Positions 17,318-25,845 of a DNA stretch of 64,000 nucleotides are shown here, piece by piece. Source of the stretch: Variovorax sp. CF313 (GTDB taxonomy: Bacteria; Pseudomonadota; Gammaproteobacteria; Burkholderiales; Burkholderiaceae_C); contig NZ_AKIW01000015.1 in the NCBI RefSeq assembly GCF_000282635.1, forward strand, positions 1 to 64,000. The letters are read 5' to 3'. A program made the position numbers and the translations under genes. Positions within the stretch are counted from its first letter, which is position 1, and the number at the start of each line of letters is the position of its first letter. The notes under the pieces were generated by a model. It made no database searches. It had not been told where the DNA came from and worked only from the letters and a program-made list of their open reading frames with translations.

Positions 17318-18300
17318 TCGAGCTTGGCGCCCGATGCCTTCACCACCGCGGCCCAACGCCTGATCTCGGCATTGACGAAGCTGCCGTAGGCGGTGGTGGT
17401 GAGGTTCGGGATCTCGGAGCCGTTCTGGGCCCAGATGGCTTTCAGGTCATCGGTGGCGAGCGCCTTCTTCATGTCGTCGATCGCGCGCGCCTGCGCTTCG
17501 GCTGGCGTGCCCTTGGGCGCCCACAGTCCGTACCACGTGGTGACGGTGTAGTCGGGCAGGCCCACTTCGGCCGCGCAGGGCACGTCGGGGAAGGCGGGGT
17601 TGCGCTTGCTGCCCGCGACCATCAGCGCCTTGATGCGGCCACTCTTGATGTGCTGGGCCGAGGAGCCCAGGCCGTCGAACATCAGGTCGACGTTGCCCGA
17701 GATCAGGTCGGACAGTGCCGGGCCCGCGCCGCGGTACGGAATATGGGTGATGAAGGTGCCTGTCTGGAGCTTGAACAGCTCGCCCGCCAGATGGTGCGAG
17801 GTGCCCGAGCCGGCCGAGCCGTAGTTGAACTTGCCGGGGTTGCGCTTGGCCAGCGCGATGAACTCCTGGACCGTGTTGACCTGCACGCGCTTCGGGTTGA
17901 TCACCACCACCTGCGGCACGTTGGCCAGCAGCATCAGCGGCACGAAGTCTTTCTCGATGTCGTAGTCGAGCTTCGGGTAGATCGACGGCGCGATCGCATG
18001 GTGCACCGCGCCCATGAACAGCGTGTAGCCATCGGCAGGCGCCTTGGCGGCGATGCTCGCGCCCAGTGTGCCCCCTGCGCCACCGCGGTTGTCGATGACC
18101 AGCGTCTGCCCCGCGATGCGCGAGAACTGGCCCGAGAGCGGCCGCGCGAACGCATCGGTCCCGCCGCCGGCCGGGAACGGCACGATCATCGTCACCGGTT
18201 TCGTCGGCCAGCCCTGCTGGGCCCGGGCAGCACCGCAGAGAACGGCCGCACCGGCGGCAGCCGCGCGCAAGACGTCACGGCGTTGAAAGCTTGGATTCAT
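17314..18300 (-). CDS. Bug/TctC-type periplasmic binding protein, malonate operon
   Basis: A 328-residue precursor of the Bordetella uptake gene family (tripartite tricarboxylate receptor). It has a twin-arginine-like or long Sec signal (QRRDVLRAAAAGAAVLCGAARA) and then the family start WPTKPVTMIVPFPAGGGTDAFAR, with GSAGSGTSHHLAGELFK and HIPYRGAGPAL later. Start ATG 18300 has GGAG 11 bp upstream; an ATG 9 bp further up sits inside that site. No TctA/TctB membrane genes are nearby, so it must use permeases encoded elsewhere or act as a sensor. Malonate is the likely ligand from context. Confidence 0.9.
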   Translation of the reverse strand: MNPSFQRRDVLRAAAAGAAVLCGAARAQQGWPTKPVTMIVPFPAGGGTDAFARPLSGQFSRIAGQTLVIDNRGGAGGTLGASIAAKAPADGYTLFMGAVHHAIAPSIYPKLDYDIEKDFVPLMLLANVPQVVVINPKRVQVNTVQEFIALAKRNPGKFNYGSAGSGTSHHLAGELFKLQTGTFITHIPYRGAGPALSDLISGNVDLMFDGLGSSAQHIKSGRIKALMVAGSKRNPAFPDVPCAAEVGLPDYTVTTWYGLWAPKGTPAEAQARAIDDMKKALATDDLKAIWAQNGSEIPNLTTTAYGSFVNAEIRRWAAVVKASGAKLE

Positions 18301-18385
18301 TTGTCTCATCTCCAGTTTGTCGTTGTGGATCTTGCCGCCCGATGCGGTGTCCGGCGTACTGTTTGCCACCGGCCTGCGAACGCCA

Positions 18386-19852
18386 TCAGCCTTTTTTGAA
18401 GTACAGGCTTTCGATGTCTCCCGATACAGCCACCTTGCCGTCCGCCAGCCAGGTGCGATGTTTGTCCAGGCGTTTGAGGTCGTAGAGATAGTTGACCATG
18501 AGCCCGTACGACTGCTTGTGCCCCTTGGGCGACGGGTCGCCGGCCCAGTTCAGGCGCTCCACGCGGGCACCGTTGCCCAGGTGGAAGCGCGCGACCGGGT
18601 CGGCCGGCGTGCCGTCGACCAGCGCGCGGCCGAGGTATTCGGCGGCGGCCTGCATCAGCCATTGGCGCAGCGGCGACTTCGCGTCGAAGGTGGCGGCAGA
18701 GTCCGCCGCGGCGAGCAGGCGCTCGGCGGTCGGCGGCAGCGAGCCGACGAGGCGGCCGAGTTCGGCTTCGCGCTTCTCGTCCAGGCGCGGCAGCAGGTCG
18801 ACGACGTTCTTCGCGAGCCAGGTCCGAAAGCCCGGAATGGGCGACAACGTGGCGAAGGTCTTCAAGCGCGGCAGTTCGTCCTGGAGCGTCTCGACCACGC
18901 GCTTGATGAGCGAGTCGCCGAAGCTCACGCCGCGCAGGCCGTTCTGCGTGTTGCTGATCGAATAGAAGATGGCGGTGGTGGCCCTGGCCGGCAGCACGGG
19001 CACGGCAGCCTCGTCGAGCAGCGGCGTGATGCCGTCGCTGATGCGGTCGACCAGCGCCACCTCGACGAAGATCAGCGGCTCGTTGGGCAGGCGCGGATGG
19101 AAGAAGCCATAGCAGCGGCGGTCGCTGTCGTCGAGCCGGTTCTTCACGTCGGACCAACTCTTGATGTCGTGCACCGCCTCGTAGCGGATGAGCTTCTCGA
19201 TCAGCGAGGCCGGCGAGTCCCAGTCGATGCGGCGCAGTTCGAGGAAGGCCACGTCGAACCAGGTGGAGAACAGATGCTCCAGCTCGGCATCGAGCGCAAG
19301 AAGGCGCTTGTCGGCCTTCAGGCACGGCAGCAGCTCCGCGCGCAGATCGACCAGGAAGCGCATGCCTTCAGGCTCGACCGCGAAGCGCTGCAGCAGGCGC
19401 ATGCGCGGCGACACCAGCGCGCGGCGCAGGCGCAGCTCGGCCTGGCCTTCGTCGGGCGTGCCCACGGCAGCCTGGTGCTGGTTGCGGGCGGTCTCGAGCT
19501 TTTGCGCGTCGGCGGCGAAATGCTCGCTCATCAGGGCCCAGTAGTCGCGGCGCTCCTCGGGCGTGGCGGCGCGGTAGGCGTCGGCGATGGCATGCGCGCG
19601 GCGGCCGCCCTCGACCTCGCTCACGCGCGGATCGATCACGGCCTGCAGGTCGGCCAGCACGCGGCGCAGCGCGCGCGGCGACAAGGCTTCGTCAGCCTTG
19701 CGCAGCGTGGCCTGCAGGCGCTCGGCGGTGGAACGTGCGCTGGGCTTGGGCGCGCTCTTCGACGCGCCCTTGGCGGCGCCTTCCGACGCCACCGGCACCT
19801 TGGACTTTTCGCCAGAACGCAGCCGCGCCTGGAACCATTCGGTCGCACTCAT
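18386..19852 (-). CDS. matA: malonyl-CoA decarboxylase
   Basis: Decarboxylates malonyl-CoA to acetyl-CoA, the second step of malonate use. 488 residues with the MCD all-helical N-terminal domain and a GNAT-like C-terminal catalytic domain. Strong family motifs are FFHPRLPNEPLIFVEVAL, FYSISNTQNGLRGVSFG, LSPIPGF and FHLGNGARVERLNWAGD. A low-complexity Ala/Ser/Lys stretch at about 15-42 is extra. It lies 46 bp after matR and 85 bp before the Bug gene on the same strand. No mitochondrial-type extension is present. Confidence 0.94.
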   Translation of the reverse strand: MSATEWFQARLRSGEKSKVPVASEGAAKGASKSAPKPSARSTAERLQATLRKADEALSPRALRRVLADLQAVIDPRVSEVEGGRRAHAIADAYRAATPEERRDYWALMSEHFAADAQKLETARNQHQAAVGTPDEGQAELRLRRALVSPRMRLLQRFAVEPEGMRFLVDLRAELLPCLKADKRLLALDAELEHLFSTWFDVAFLELRRIDWDSPASLIEKLIRYEAVHDIKSWSDVKNRLDDSDRRCYGFFHPRLPNEPLIFVEVALVDRISDGITPLLDEAAVPVLPARATTAIFYSISNTQNGLRGVSFGDSLIKRVVETLQDELPRLKTFATLSPIPGFRTWLAKNVVDLLPRLDEKREAELGRLVGSLPPTAERLLAAADSAATFDAKSPLRQWLMQAAAEYLGRALVDGTPADPVARFHLGNGARVERLNWAGDPSPKGHKQSYGLMVNYLYDLKRLDKHRTWLADGKVAVSGDIESLYFKKG

Positions 19853-19898
19853 CGGGGCACTCCAATGCTTGGGGGGGCGGGCATGGCGCGTTCGGCGG

Positions 19899-20567
19899 TC
19901 ACGGCATTACCCTGGATTTCTGCTGGCGCGCGACTTCACGCAGCGCTTCGCGCTGGCGCGTCATGTGCGTGCGCATGGCGGCGTCTGCACCTTCGCTGTC
20001 GCGCGCCTTGAGCGCAGCGAACACGGCCAGGTGCTCGGACAGGCTCTGGTCGAGCCGCCCCGGCGCATGCAGCTGCTGCAGCCGCGCGAGTTTGAGGATC
20101 TTGCGCAGGTCGCCGATCACCTGCGCCAGCCACTTGTTGTCGGCGAGCTTGATGATCGCCTCGTGAATGATGTGGTTGGTGGCGTAGTAGTCATTGATGC
20201 GGCGCGCCCTGGCGTGGCGCACCAGCCGCTCGTGCAGCGCATCGAGTTCATTGAGCTCGGCGTCGCTGGCGTTGCGCGCGGCCTCGTAGGCACAGCGGCC
20301 CTCGAGCAGCGCGATGACGGGAAAGATCTCGTCGAGATCGCGTTCGGTCACCTCGTTGACGAAGCAGCCGCGCCGCGGCTCGTGCCGCAGCAGGCCCTCT
20401 GCGGTGAGCACCTTGAGTGCCTCGCGCAACGGGGTACGGGAAATTGAGAGCCGCTCGCACAGCGCCGCCTCGTCCACGAAGCTGCCGGGCGCCAGCGTGC
20501 CGTCGAAGATCTGCTCGCGCAGCGTGGCAGCGACTTCGTCGTGCAGGGAGTTGGGAACCAGGCGCAT
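19899..20567 (-). CDS. matR: GntR-family regulator of malonate genes
   Basis: 222 residues, FadR subfamily: an N-terminal winged helix (RLSISRTPLREALKVLTAEGLL, with RRGCFV wing) and an all-helical FCD ligand domain with metal-binding-type histidines (NHIIHEAI, SEHLAVF). It starts at ATG 20567; longer frames read through the operator-like repeats upstream. As first gene of the cluster it is probably a malonate-responsive autoregulator, as MatR is in rhizobia. Family is certain; ligand is inferred. Confidence 0.88.
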   Translation of the reverse strand: MRLVPNSLHDEVAATLREQIFDGTLAPGSFVDEAALCERLSISRTPLREALKVLTAEGLLRHEPRRGCFVNEVTERDLDEIFPVIALLEGRCAYEAARNASDAELNELDALHERLVRHARARRINDYYATNHIIHEAIIKLADNKWLAQVIGDLRKILKLARLQQLHAPGRLDQSLSEHLAVFAALKARDSEGADAAMRTHMTRQREALREVARQQKSRVMP

Positions 20568-20574
20568 TGGAATG

Positions 20575-20602
20575 GCGTAATTTCCTGTAATTACGCGTAA
20601 TT
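20575..20602. promoter_or_regulatory. candidate MatR operator with three half-sites
   Basis: The 8-mer GCGTAATT occurs at 20575-20582 and 20595-20602, and its complement AATTACGC at 20589-20596. The last two fuse into a perfect 14-bp palindrome AATTACGCGTAATT (20589-20602). The direct copies are 20 bp apart, about two helical turns. The array ends 8 bp upstream of the matR ATG, so binding would block the operon. GntR/FadR proteins bind short AT-rich palindromes, which suits this site. Confidence 0.7.
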
Positions 20603-20686
20603 CTGAGCCCGCCGAACATTTGGCGCAAGAGCCGCGCACGCCCTGCGCGGCTGGGACTTACCCTGCAAGCTTCCGGCTGAACGAAC

Positions 20687-21517
20687 TCACGCCTGCGCGG
20701 GGGCGGTCTTGTTGTTGGCGCGGCCGAACCAGAACCACAGTGCGATGCCGGCGATCACCATCGGCACGCTGAGCCATTGCCCCTGGCTCAGGTTCAGCGC
20801 GCGCAGGCCGAGGAAGTCGTCGGGCTCGCGAAAGTACTCGGCCACGAAGCGCAGCACGCCATAACCGATCAGGAACACCGCGGCCACCTGCCCCTGCTTG
20901 CGCTCCTTGCGCGCATAGAGCCACATCACCACGAAAAGCAACAGCCCCTCGAGCAGGAACTGGTAGACCTGCGAGGGATGGCGCGGCAGCATCGATCCGC
21001 TTTGCGGGAACACCATGCCCCAGGGCAGATCGGGGCTGCTGAAGCGGCCCCACAGTTCGCCGTTGATGAAGTTGCCCACGCGGCCGGCTGCAAGCCCGGT
21101 CGGCACGCAGGGCGAGACGAAGTCCATCACCTGCCAGAACGGCCGCGCACGCGAACGCGAGAACCAGACCATCGCACCGATCACGCCGAGCAGCCCGCCA
21201 TGGAAGCTCATTCCGCCCTGCCACACGTAGAGGATTTCGAGCGGATGCGTCAGATAGAACTCGGGCTTGTAGAACAGGCAGTAGCCCAGCCGCCCGCCGA
21301 CGATGACGCCCATCACGCCGAGAAAAAGAATGTCCTCGATGTCCTTGCGCTGCCACACCCCCGCGCCCACCAGCGAGCGGTACGGCTCGTGATGCAGCCG
21401 GCGCGTGCCGAGAAAATAGAACAGCGCAAACGCGGCCAGGTAGGTCAGGCCGTACCAGTGGATGGCCACCGGCCCGAGCTGCAGGGCGATGGGATTGATC
21501 TGCGGATACATGAGCAT
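20687..21517 (-). CDS. lgt: prolipoprotein diacylglyceryl transferase
   Basis: Transfers diacylglycerol to the lipobox cysteine of prolipoproteins in the inner membrane, the first step of lipoprotein maturation. About 276 residues with seven membrane segments. The family motifs HWYGLTYL near residue 21, MSFHGGLLG near 105, and the signature [14 protein letters not shown] near 143-156 (with the essential Arg) are present. ATG at 21517 or 21511 are both possible; I prefer 21517. A repeat unit (21541-21640) lies just upstream. Confidence 0.94.
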   Translation of the reverse strand: MLMYPQINPIALQLGPVAIHWYGLTYLAAFALFYFLGTRRLHHEPYRSLVGAGVWQRKDIEDILFLGVMGVIVGGRLGYCLFYKPEFYLTHPLEILYVWQGGMSFHGGLLGVIGAMVWFSRSRARPFWQVMDFVSPCVPTGLAAGRVGNFINGELWGRFSSPDLPWGMVFPQSGSMLPRHPSQVYQFLLEGLLLFVVMWLYARKERKQGQVAAVFLIGYGVLRFVAEYFREPDDFLGLRALNLSQGQWLSVPMVIAGIALWFWFGRANNKTAPAQA

Positions 21518-21540
21518 CCGCAGATTGTGCCCGGAGCGAA

Positions 21541-21640
21541 TGACTCGCTCCCAGGCTTCGCGCACTTCGCGTCGCTTCGCCCTCCCCCTGCCGGGGGCAA
21601 CACCTGCGGCCCGGCAAAGCCGGTTCCGCGGTGTTCTGCG
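21541..21640 (+). repeat. REP-like intergenic repeat, copy A
   Basis: One of four copies in the window. It reads CTCCCAGGCTTCGCGCACTT, then CCCCCTGCCGGGGG and GGCCCGGCAAAGCCGGTTCC, ending near CGGTGTTCTG. It contains two potential small hairpins (CCCCC/GGGGG and CCGGC-AAA-GCCGG). It fills the gap between lgt and the LysR gene. Confidence 0.85.
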
Positions 21641-21650
21641 AATTTGCTGG

Positions 21651-22610
21651 TCAGCGAGCGGACCCTGCGCCCTGCTTGGCCCCCGCCGTGCGCTCGCGCA
21701 CGAACGCCACGAACCGCGCCAGCGCCGGGTGCGCAGCCTGCGCCGGCCATACGAGGCTCGTCTCGCAAGCCGGCAGCGCCACGCGGCGCCGGCCCACGCC
21801 CTTGAATTCGCCGGCCTGCCGGTAGACGACGCCAGCGCGCCGAAACTGCATCACGCTGTGCGGCACCCAGGCCACGCCGATGCCACCCGACACGAGGTTG
21901 ACGATGGTCTGCATCTGGATCGCCTCCTGTGCCACCTGGGGCACTCGGCCAGCTGCGTGATAGAGGTCGAACACCGCATCGTGCAGCGACGGCACGATGC
22001 GGCGCGGAAAGATCACCAGCGGCTCGGCCAGCACCTCTGCCAGCGGCACGGGCCGTGCGCGGGCGAGCCGGTGCTGCGCCGGCAGGGCCAGCACCAGCGC
22101 CTCTTCCTCCACCGGCAGGCGGGACAGGCCGGGCGGCGCCGCGCCGGGCGAATGCAGCATCAGCCCGGCATCGATCTCGCCGCGCGCAAAGGCTTCGAGC
22201 TGCACGTCGCCGGTGGCCTCGACCAATTCGAGCGCAACCTCCGGGCACAGCACGCGGAACTCGCGCACCCAGGCCGGCAGCTGCTCGAAGCCGACCGTCG
22301 AGACGAAGGCGATGCGCACCCGCCCCACCTGCCCCGCCGCTGCCGCCCGTGCCCGCGCGGGAAGCGCCTGCGCGCGCGCCAGCAGCTCGCGCACGTCGGG
22401 CAGCAAGGCCTCGCCGGCGGGCGTGAGCGCCACGCGTCTTCGCGTGCGGTCGAACAGCACCACGCCCAGCGTCTTCTCGAGCTGGGCAATGGCCTGCGTC
22501 ACCGGGGGCTGCGTCATGTGCAGCCGCAGCGCGGCGCGGCCGAAGTGCAGCTCCTCGGCCACGGCCACGAACTGCCGCCAGGCCCGCAGGTCGATCAGGG
22601 CTTCATTCAT
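21651..22610 (-). CDS. LysR-family regulator divergent from ilvD
   Basis: 319 residues: N-terminal winged helix ([28 protein letters not shown], with the canonical helix-turn-helix) and a periplasmic-binding-protein-like effector domain. A cluster of Arg/Ala at 75-92 links the two. It is transcribed away from ilvD with a shared 101-bp control region containing an inverted repeat, so ilvD regulation is a reasonable guess. It is not recognisably IlvY, which controls ilvC in enterics; related LysR proteins also regulate aromatic catabolism. Confidence 0.88.
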   Translation of the reverse strand: MNEALIDLRAWRQFVAVAEELHFGRAALRLHMTQPPVTQAIAQLEKTLGVVLFDRTRRRVALTPAGEALLPDVRELLARAQALPARARAAAAGQVGRVRIAFVSTVGFEQLPAWVREFRVLCPEVALELVEATGDVQLEAFARGEIDAGLMLHSPGAAPPGLSRLPVEEEALVLALPAQHRLARARPVPLAEVLAEPLVIFPRRIVPSLHDAVFDLYHAAGRVPQVAQEAIQMQTIVNLVSGGIGVAWVPHSVMQFRRAGVVYRQAGEFKGVGRRRVALPACETSLVWPAQAAHPALARFVAFVRERTAGAKQGAGSAR

Positions 22611-22623
22611 ATGCGAAGCATAT

Positions 22624-22647
22624 CAATCCGTGCTCGAAAACGGATTG
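22624..22647. promoter_or_regulatory. candidate LysR operator between the LysR gene and ilvD
   Basis: Perfect inverted repeat CAATCCG (22624-22630) and CGGATTG (22641-22647), with a 10-bp spacer, lies 13 bp upstream of the LysR ATG in the divergent region. Size and symmetry fit a LysR recognition site. Confidence 0.55.
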
Positions 22648-22711
22648 GAACCAATCAATCAGAAGTCCGATACTTGGGTTCCCCCCGATCCCCCACGACA
22701 GAAGAGACACC

Positions 22712-24406
22712 ATGGACACCAAGCCGATCCAGATCAACCGCCGCAGCGCCAACATCGTCGAAGGCAAGAGCCGCGCGCCCAACCGCTCCATGTTCTACGC
22801 CATGGGCTACGAGGAAGGCGACTTCAAGAAGCCGATGGTCGGCGTCGCCAACGGCCACAGCACCATCACGCCCTGCAACTCGGGCCTGCAGAAGCTGGCC
22901 GACGCTGCCATCGCCGGCATCGAGGAAGCCGGCGGCAACGCACAGGTGTTCGGCACGCCCACCATCTCCGACGGCATGGCCATGGGCACCGAGGGCATGA
23001 AGTACTCGCTGGTCAGCCGCGAAGTCATTTCCGACTGCATCGAAACCTGCGTCGGCGGCCAGTGGATGGACGGCGTGCTGGTGGTCGGCGGCTGCGACAA
23101 GAACATGCCCGGCGGCCTGATGGGCATGCTGCGCGCCAACGTGCCGGCCATCTACGTGTACGGCGGCACCATCCTCCCCGGTCGCTACAAGGGGCAAGAC
23201 CTGAACATCGTGAGCGTGTTCGAGGCCGTGGGCCAGAACGCCGCGGGCAACATGAGCGACGAAGACCTGCACGAGATCGAGAAGCGCGCCATTCCCGGCA
23301 CCGGCTCGTGCGGCGGCATGTACACGGCCAACACCATGTCCAGCGCCTTCGAGGCGCTGGGCATCTCGCTGCCCTACTCGTCGACCATGGCCAATCCGCA
23401 CGATGAAAAAGCCAACTCGGCCAAGGAATCGGCCAAGGTGCTGATCGAAGCCATCAAGAAAGACCTGAAGCCGCGCGACATCGTGACCAAGAAGGCCATC
23501 GAGAACGCAGTGGCCGTGATCATGGCCACGGGCGGCTCGACCAATGCGGTGCTGCACTTCCTGGCGATCGCGCACGCGGCCGAGGTCGAATGGACCATCG
23601 ACGACTTCGAGCGCATGCGCAAGAAGGTGCCGGTGCTGTGCGACCTGAAGCCATCGGGCAAATACCTCGCGGTCGACCTGCACCAGGCGGGCGGCATTCC
23701 GCAAGTGATGAAGGTGCTGCTGAACGCAGGCCTGCTGCACGGCGATTGCATCACCATCTCGGGCCAGACGATTGCCGAAGTGCTGAAGGACGTGCCCGAT
23801 GTGCCGCGCGCCGACCAGGACGTGATCCGCCCGATCGACAAGCCGATGTACGACCAGGGCCACCTCGCCATCCTGAAGGGCAACCTCTCGCCCGAAGGCG
23901 CGGTCGCCAAGATCACCGGCCTGAAGAACCCCGTCATCACCGGCCCGGCGCGCGTGTTCGACGACGAGCAGTCAGCACTGCAGGCCATCCTGGCCGGCAA
24001 GATCGTGGCCGGCGACGTGATGGTGCTGCGCTACCTCGGCCCCAAGGGCGGCCCGGGCATGCCGGAAATGCTGGCACCCACGGGTGCGCTGATCGGCGCG
24101 GGCCTCGGCGAAAGCGTCGGCCTGATCACCGACGGCCGTTTCTCCGGCGGCACCTGGGGCATGGTGGTCGGCCATGTGGCGCCCGAAGCGGCCGCCGGCG
24201 GCACCATCGCCTTCGTGAACGAAGGCGACTCGATCACCATCGACGCGCACAAGCTGGTGCTCGAACTGAACGTGCCCGAAGCCGAGATCGCGAAGCGCCG
24301 CGAAGGCTGGAAGGCACCGGCACCGCGCTACACGCGCGGCGTGCAGGCGAAGTTCGCGTTCAATGCGTCCAGCGCCAGTTCGGGCGCAGTGCTCGACAAG
24401 TTCTGA
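22712..24406 (+). CDS. ilvD: dihydroxy-acid dehydratase
   Basis: Fe-S enzyme converting 2,3-dihydroxy-isovalerate and -methylvalerate to the keto acids of valine and isoleucine synthesis. 564 residues. Cluster cysteines are visible at 55 (TPCNSGL), 128 ([10 protein letters not shown]) and 200 ([12 protein letters not shown]). The C-terminal domain carries [15 protein letters not shown]. The length fits the shorter class found in many bacteria and archaea rather than the 616-residue E. coli form. ATG at 22712 follows AGAAGAGACACC. No leader peptide or attenuator is seen upstream. Confidence 0.95.
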   Translation: MDTKPIQINRRSANIVEGKSRAPNRSMFYAMGYEEGDFKKPMVGVANGHSTITPCNSGLQKLADAAIAGIEEAGGNAQVFGTPTISDGMAMGTEGMKYSLVSREVISDCIETCVGGQWMDGVLVVGGCDKNMPGGLMGMLRANVPAIYVYGGTILPGRYKGQDLNIVSVFEAVGQNAAGNMSDEDLHEIEKRAIPGTGSCGGMYTANTMSSAFEALGISLPYSSTMANPHDEKANSAKESAKVLIEAIKKDLKPRDIVTKKAIENAVAVIMATGGSTNAVLHFLAIAHAAEVEWTIDDFERMRKKVPVLCDLKPSGKYLAVDLHQAGGIPQVMKVLLNAGLLHGDCITISGQTIAEVLKDVPDVPRADQDVIRPIDKPMYDQGHLAILKGNLSPEGAVAKITGLKNPVITGPARVFDDEQSALQAILAGKIVAGDVMVLRYLGPKGGPGMPEMLAPTGALIGAGLGESVGLITDGRFSGGTWGMVVGHVAPEAAAGGTIAFVNEGDSITIDAHKLVLELNVPEAEIAKRREGWKAPAPRYTRGVQAKFAFNASSASSGAVLDKF

Positions 24407-24421
24407 TCGGGGCTATTGCGT

Positions 24422-24522
24422 GAAACACCGAGGAACCGGCTTCGCCGGGCCTCAGGTGTTGCCCCCGGCAGGGGGAAGGCGAAGCGGACACGAAGTGCCG
24501 CGCAGCCTGGGGGCGAGCCCTA
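24422..24522 (-). repeat. REP-like intergenic repeat, copy B
   Basis: Inverted relative to copy A. On the minus strand it starts at the stop codon of the Trp-rich gene and reads GGGCTCGCCCCCAGGCTGCG, then CCCCCTGCCGGGGGCAACAC and GGCCCGGCGAAGCCGGTTCC, ending near CGGTGTTTC. It fills the convergent gap between ilvD and the small Trp-rich gene. Confidence 0.9.
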
Positions 24523-24771
24523 CTTCCGGCGCTGCCCGTTGCCGGTCTTCATGCCCATGTTGGTCTTCTGGCGATCGATACGATCCTGCTTGCGCCGGTC
24601 TTCCCGCTCGATGACCCTGCGTTTGGTATAGCCCGACGAATCGGCCCAGGCCCACCATGCGACGGCCATTGCAAACGGGGACAGCACGATCCACCAGCTC
24701 CAGCCGGCGACCATGCCCACTTCCAAATACTTGAGGGCCAATCCAAGCAGGCCCAGCGCCAGAAACCACAT
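24520..24771 (-). CDS. small Trp-rich membrane protein (TIGR04438 type)
   Basis: 83 residues. The first half is hydrophobic, with two short membrane helices separated by a Gly/Trp turn (VAGWSWWIV, VAWWAWADS). The second half is a highly charged basic tail (KRRVIEREDRRKQDRIDRQK). It resembles the small Trp-rich proteins annotated as TIGR04438, which are mostly limited to beta-proteobacteria and have no known function. Its stop codon coincides with the edge of repeat copy B. Confidence 0.75.
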   Translation of the reverse strand: MWFLALGLLGLALKYLEVGMVAGWSWWIVLSPFAMAVAWWAWADSSGYTKRRVIEREDRRKQDRIDRQKTNMGMKTGNGQRRK

Positions 24772-24876
24772 CGCGAATCCCTCCGGGTTGTATTGGCACG
24801 CACCCGTACGACGTGCACGGCGCTACCTACAATCGCGTTGAGTCGAATGTAACTCAGCCCTTACGAAATACGCCCC

Positions 24877-25191
24877 ATGAAAAGAGTCTTGTTGTCGGCA
24901 GCCCTCGGCCTCGGCCTTGTCGGACTCGCCGCACCCGCCTTCGCCGACCTCGCCCTGGCAACCTCGAAGAACTGCATGAGCTGCCACGCGGTCGAGCGCA
25001 AGGTGCTCGGCCCGGCATTCAAGGACGTGGCCGCCAAGTACAAGGACGACAAGGGTGCCGTCGACACTCTTGCCAGCAAGATCGTCAAGGGCGGCTCCGG
25101 CGTATGGGGGCCGGTGCCGATGCCGGCGAACAACCAGGTCAGCGAAGCCGACGCCCGGAAGCTCGCAGCCTGGGTGCTGTCGACGAAGTAG
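24877..25191 (+). CDS. periplasmic class I monohaem cytochrome c
   Basis: 104-residue precursor: Sec signal peptide ending near PAFADLA (about residue 24) and an 80-residue cytochrome c551/c5-like domain. The haem-binding CMSCH is at 33-37, and the distal Met82 lies in VWGPVPMPANN. It is an electron carrier of the periplasm; the redox partner is not evident from neighbours. The gene stands alone between convergent genes. Confidence 0.92.
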   Translation: MKRVLLSAALGLGLVGLAAPAFADLALATSKNCMSCHAVERKVLGPAFKDVAAKYKDDKGAVDTLASKIVKGGSGVWGPVPMPANNQVSEADARKLAAWVLSTK

Positions 25192-25203
25192 GTTCCGGGG
25201 GCA

Positions 25204-25704
25204 TCACGCCTGCGGGTTGATGTCCACCGGCAGCGGCCTGCGCTCGATGCGGTCTTCGAGTTGGCCGATGTGCGCGGCCACGGTGTTGTCGGTCTGATCC
25301 GAGCGCAGGCGGATCGCGGTTTCGAGCTGCTCCAGGCGCGCCAGCATCGCCGCCTGCCGGTCGGCGTTCTGCGCCATGTGCTTGTTCTCCTGCGCCTCCA
25401 GGAAGTTGCGCAGTTCGGTGAAGCGCGAGGCCTCGGCCTTGTCCGCAAGGTCGCGCTGGACCTGCATTTCCTTGGTGTGGCGCTTGGTTTCGATCAGCAC
25501 CGAGCTGTGCAGGTACAGCACGTAGACGAGGAAGAAGGCAGCCAGCACCACCGTCAGCCCCAGCATGATCAGGCCCAGCGGCGCCGAGACGGTCATGAAA
25601 CCCAGCCATACGTTGGTGGGTGCGGACAGCGTGCCCCAGTTCAGCGCGGCGAGCGCTGCGATGAGCAGCACGATGACAAGAAGAAAAGCGGATCTCACGC
25701 CCAT
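25204..25704 (-). CDS. LapA-like two-helix membrane protein with coiled-coil tail
   Basis: 166 residues. Two membrane helices (about 7-22 and 37-62) enclose a short loop with NWGTLSAPTNVWLGF, the pattern of LapA/DUF1049 proteins. The remaining cytoplasmic part is a charged helical region (about 70-150) likely to form a coiled coil. The start is taken at ATG 25704 (MGVRSAF) with GGAGG upstream. LapA-type proteins help lipopolysaccharide assembly in E. coli, but the tail here differs and the function is not established. Confidence 0.65.
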   Translation of the reverse strand: MGVRSAFLLVIVLLIAALAALNWGTLSAPTNVWLGFMTVSAPLGLIMLGLTVVLAAFFLVYVLYLHSSVLIETKRHTKEMQVQRDLADKAEASRFTELRNFLEAQENKHMAQNADRQAAMLARLEQLETAIRLRSDQTDNTVAAHIGQLEDRIERRPLPVDINPQA

Positions 25705-25845
25705 GGGGGCCTCCTTCGGAAAGATCGGACACATCGGAAACGCCCATGCGCGTCGAGGCGCACGGTGCTCCGGATGGTTTTACCTCAGCGAAGGGCCCGG
25801 TTCGGCGTGGATGGCCGCTTAAACGGCCATGTCCTACAGCACCGT

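Noticed and set aside
18317..20011. Long plus-strand frame opposite matA
   Set aside because: Shadow of the malonyl-CoA decarboxylase gene; no motif and no start site.
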